Shown here: positions 14,901 through 15,745 of the stretch, piece by piece
Layout of the letters: each line of letters starts with the position of its first letter
How positions within the stretch are numbered: the first letter of the stretch is position 1
Position numbers and translations under genes: made by a program
The notes under the pieces: generated by a model
The model's database searches: none
Told to the model about the DNA's origin: nothing
Seen by the model: the letters and a program-made list of their open reading frames with translations, nothing else
NCBI GenBank assembly: GCA_946478765.1
Contig: CAMLDH010000062.1
Span: 1 to 15,745, forward strand
Direction: 5' to 3'
Length of the DNA: 15,745 bases
Origin: an uncultured Oxalobacteraceae bacterium
GTDB lineage: Bacteria; Pseudomonadota; Gammaproteobacteria; Burkholderiales; Burkholderiaceae

Positions 14901-15378
14901 GCCGGACGAATCGAAGGAAATGCAAAATTTATTGGATGAGAACAAACTCTCGATAACAGACTTGTTCAGTGCGGAGCACCAGGTTTTTGCACGGGCTTAC
15001 CTCGGAACATGGGCAAGAACCGTTATCAGCGCCGACATACTGGAACATCTGAAGCTGCAGTTGAAAATCACGCAGCACCATCTCATGCTGCTTGCCGGGT
15101 TCTTGCCCGGGAAAGTCAAGGCGCCCTTGCATGTCTGCCGGACGAGAGAATCATTTCTTCCCGCTTCCGGTTTTTCTTTTTATGATGAATCGGACCCAAC
15201 CCAGAACGGAGGTAGCAGAACCAACGTGGTTGGGGGAGATCATTACAGCATGTTAAAAGAACCGCATATCCGGCAACTTGCCGAGACTATTGCCGCATTT
15301 CTGCAAAATAAACAATGGCAGAAGCCGGATCAAATGGAAGCGATTCTGGAAAACGATGGAGTCGCCGATGTTTTTTGA
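8980..15378 (+). CDS. Single-protein NRPS: MbtH-FkbH-T-C-A-T-TE
   Basis: A 2132-residue protein with a complete small assembly line. Residues 1-62 form an MbtH-like domain (W25-P, P-S-G-W35, C47, W55-T-E-M-R59). About 85-640 is FkbH-like: an N-terminal part, HAD motif VLDCDNT (D294, D296), PKSEN, FIDDNP (D395-D396), and the C-terminal acyltransferase-like part. FkbH enzymes load a phosphoglycerate-derived C3 acyl onto a carrier. T1 is FDLGGHS (Ser727). The condensation domain (about 785-1220) has HHIVYDG (H919, H920, D924). The adenylation domain (about 1245-1745) has YTSGSTGQPKG (1400-1410) and K1731. T2 is FALGGHS (Ser1786). The thioesterase has GWSTGG (Ser1914), D1941 and H2088. All catalytic residues are present. 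The frame opens at GTG 8881, but ATG 8980 starts the MbtH domain. There is no strong ribosome-binding site; AT-rich TATATA at 8964-8969 precedes it. Confidence 0.92.
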   Translation: MSIKDNHVETLYEVVANKEAQYSIWPADKAIPSGWEKVGKQGFKEPCLAYIKDAWTEMRTGSCPVTLSHGMARPEVLQEQANTYAEQNQKQQLVVASSFTAEPIEEALMFWMTKLGMPSRIQFAPYNQVFQSLLDPQSQFAVNQGGINLILLRLEDWIRYAGDDATAEEHFRLLHGNAEDLIAAVGSAVRQTNIPLFVCFCPPSRAFQARREYCLYCDALQSRLILELRAIVGVYPVASQELNRLYPVADDEDDYANDVGHIPYTQEMYAAIATLLARNILALRTRPYKVIVLDCDNTLWQGICGEVGPHGIRVTPAYQALQTFMLAQHDAGMLLCLCSKNSVEDVAQVFEECHDMRLQQKHIIASRINWLPKSENIKSLAKELQLGLDSFIFIDDNPVECAEVQANCQGVLVLQLPEQSEHIPVFLEHVWAFDRLVVTVDAQQRTLQYRQNQQREATRTNASSFEAFLTSLELQVDVMPLQMHQLERTAELTQRTNQFNLRPAPRHAADIQTLCETHQCLVVDVHDRFGAYGLTGVVVYRAQEDILKVDTFLLSCRILGRGVEHQVLAQLGRIARQAGCHTLELPYLVTGKNQPILHFLETVADKCPDDDIAPQRFTISTPRAVHVTVSQSAAGEMSTAKPRSQATASATALSRLALINDIAHELQGLPEIMQSIASSKPRAAVSRNGYAAPRTPAEQMLADIWAKVLVLDKVGVHDNFFDLGGHSLLATRVISQIRAACQTDLSLHALFESPTIAMLAPKLDLASQEHAGLIPPAIVPVARNGTLPLSFAQQRLWFLDQLESGSAFYNIPAALRLVGHLDVAALRCAFNQVVRRHDVLRTTFVTVDGTPMQVIAPLLELFLPVTDLTGLPHVERDAKVQWLMQDEAQMPFDLSTGPLIRAGLIRLRTTEYILVFTMHHIVYDGWSIGVLMQEVAALYAAYVHDLPSPLPALPIQYADFAHWQRQRLTGDVLVQQLNYWTGQLAGAPTLLALPTDRPRPSVQRYRGAVLRFTVPVETTTGLYALGKQAQTTLFMTLTAAFNVLLSRYSGQTDICIGTPIANRNRAEIESLIGFFVNTLVLRTLVDANASFDALLQQVRANALGAYAHQDVPFEQLVDALKPERHVSHAPLFQVMLALQNAPMGNLALPGLTLEPVATESATARFDLTLNITEDKGQLLGAFEYNTDLFDAATIERMAGHFTCLLAAVGMNPASRIGDLPMLSPGERTQLLVDWNDTATNDPQAQMQTIHQLFEAQAQQTPHHVAVVFEGAELTYGELNANANRLAHHLRGLGVGADTLVGICVEPSLEMIVGLLGILKAGGAYVPLDPAYPKERLAYMLADATPALLLTQRHLHERLPASGISDIATLYLDAQWNLLADNPTDNPGNHTRPDDLAYVIYTSGSTGQPKGVLLTHHGLCNLVHAQITAFAIQPAKRILQFASFNFDASTSEIFMALSSGATLCLAPRHRLMPGLGLEETLQQLAITAVTLPPVALHALSAEVLAGLETIIVAGEACPKSLVEQWAGSHRFFNAYGPTEATVCASIHRCHPDRAGNPPIGRPIANTWIYLLDTHLNPVPVGVAGELHIAGAGLARGYLNRPDLTADKFIPNPFGSPGARMYKSGDLARYLPDGNIEYLGRIDDQVKIRGFRIELGEIQAALTILPDVRDVMVLAREDNPGDKRLVAYLVPCEGSVQASVAGLRAALLNFLPDYMVPAHFIFLDRFPLTPNGKIDRKALPAPAMTHSDIGYVAPRTSTEKILAVIWAKILKLDKVGVADNFFALGGHSLLSIELFHSMKRQLNITFPLATIFTAPTVAALAAIIDAGRHSQSLLAPLQQGGDGQPVFCVHPVGGQIFFYLELARHLGSEFPVYGIQSAEVAGWPHQFDTMEAMASAYCATIKAKQANGPYRLIGWSTGGLIAMAIAADLEKQGCEVEYIGLLDSKPIRNDIEVTEEQTLFRAMLATLSAIRGAPITPDESKEMQNLLDENKLSITDLFSAEHQVFARAYLGTWARTVISADILEHLKLQLKITQHHLMLLAGFLPGKVKAPLHVCRTRESFLPASGFSFYDESDPTQNGGSRTNVVGGDHYSMLKEPHIRQLAETIAAFLQNKQWQKPDQMEAILENDGVADVF

Positions 15379-15472
15379 CGTGTTTTTCAGCATCTGCCAA
15401 ACGCCGGTGGAGGGATATATTGCCATTGCCGGCGAAAACCAGTTCAGGGCCGACGGTGTCTTCCGGGTCTGA
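15368..15472 (+). pseudogene. Truncated 5' end of a luciferase-like monooxygenase gene
   Basis: The ATG at 15368 overlaps the NRPS stop (TGA 15376-15378). The first residues, MFFDVFFSICQTPVEGY, match the start of FMN-dependent luciferase-like monooxygenases of the type found in NRPS/PKS clusters (MupA/Atu3671-like, as I recall that family). After residue 17 the similarity stops, and TGA comes at 15470-15472 after 34 codons. The expected body of about 340 residues is absent, and leuA follows instead. The overlap suggests it was once translationally coupled to the NRPS and was lost in a deletion. Confidence 0.5.
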
Positions 15473-15556
15473 CATACGCATTTTGCCAATCAATGGAAGT
15501 GCGCCTCGCCCATCATGTCTGCGGTAGTTACGATGGTCGCATGGCGCACCAAATCT

Positions 15557-15579
15557 GCGGGGCGGAAATGTCGCCCCGC
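15557..15579 (-). terminator. Intrinsic terminator of leuA
   Basis: GCGGGGCG (15557-15564) and CGCCCCGC (15572-15579) form a perfect 8-bp GC-rich stem with a 7-base loop, five bases past the leuA stop. It is followed on the - strand by AGATTT, a modest T-tract. Confidence 0.65.
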
Positions 15580-15584
15580 GCTTC

Positions 15585-15745
15585 TTATGCCGACGCTGCC
15601 AACGCTTCCGCTTTATCGTCGTGCCGCACTTCAGCCAGATGCCGATTCAACGCACTGACCACCGCCTTGAACGATGCCGTGACGATATTGCCGTCGATTC
15701 CCACGCCGAACCGGGTCGGGCCGTTATTCAAGCGCAGTTCGACAT
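15585..15745 (-). CDS. leuA: 2-isopropylmalate synthase, C-terminal end (5' part outside window)
   Basis: The - strand frame ending at TAA (15585-15587) gives the last 52 residues, beginning [20 protein letters not shown] and continuing [14 protein letters not shown]. This is the end of the LeuA C-terminal regulatory (allosteric leucine-binding) domain, where F/WGVG-x-D-x-N-x-x-T-A-S-x-K-A is highly characteristic. The enzyme condenses acetyl-CoA with 2-oxoisovalerate in the first committed step of leucine synthesis. A related citramalate or homocitrate synthase cannot be fully excluded from this fragment. The gene converges on the NRPS and marks the right edge of the accessory material. Confidence 0.85.
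   Translation of the reverse strand, partial: VELRLNNGPTRFGVGIDGNIVTASFKAVVSALNRHLAEVRHDDKAEALAASA

Overview
The window looks like a betaproteobacterial chromosome, probably Burkholderiales and possibly Oxalobacteraceae. That placement rests on the look of the housekeeping proteins and moderate GC, not on a search. It has three parts.

(1) Left chromosomal flank, + strand, 1-1199: the 3' end of an ergothioneine-synthase-type gene (egtB) and an intact class I SAM-dependent methyltransferase gene.

(2) Accessory region, about 1230-8356. All eight genes lie on the - strand, opposite to the flanking + strand genes. Between them are attC recombination sites of integron gene cassettes: three clear ones (5256-5333, 6073-6129, 6933-6992), two weaker ones (2205-2266, 7771-7840), one truncated remnant (4438-4451) and an isolated R'-like box (8350-8356). 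No integron integrase gene is visible, so I read this as a CALIN (attC cluster lacking an integrase). In transcription order the cassettes encode an aegerolysin-family protein, a DUF1232/YkvA membrane protein, an SseB-family protein, a putAbiC-like membrane protein, a protein with a possible PD-(D/E)XK-like nuclease core, two near-identical lipoproteins (a tandem duplication of about 990 bp) and a three-helix membrane protein. The region is heavily rearranged. Four members of a short inverted-repeat family (REP/MITE-like, ends around GGTAAG/CTTACC) sit at its junctions, and a 177-bp second copy of the methyltransferase 3' end lies in the middle, directly against the truncated attC.

(3) Right part, 8381-15745. 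After a spacer with a hairpin and the deleted remnant of a NodT-type efflux outer-membrane gene comes one large + strand gene of 2132 codons. It encodes a complete small assembly line: MbtH-like domain, FkbH-like HAD/acyl-loading region, carrier protein, condensation, adenylation (predicted aromatic amino acid), carrier protein, thioesterase. Overlapping its stop is the first 17 or so codons of what looks like a luciferase-like monooxygenase gene, which then breaks down. The 3' end of leuA (2-isopropylmalate synthase) closes the window on the - strand, with a hairpin terminator.

The most interesting points are the integrase-less cassette array with its junction structure, the aegerolysin and putative defence genes in it, and the single-protein MbtH-FkbH-NRPS, whose expected product would be a glyceryl- (or related C3-acyl-) aromatic amino acid.
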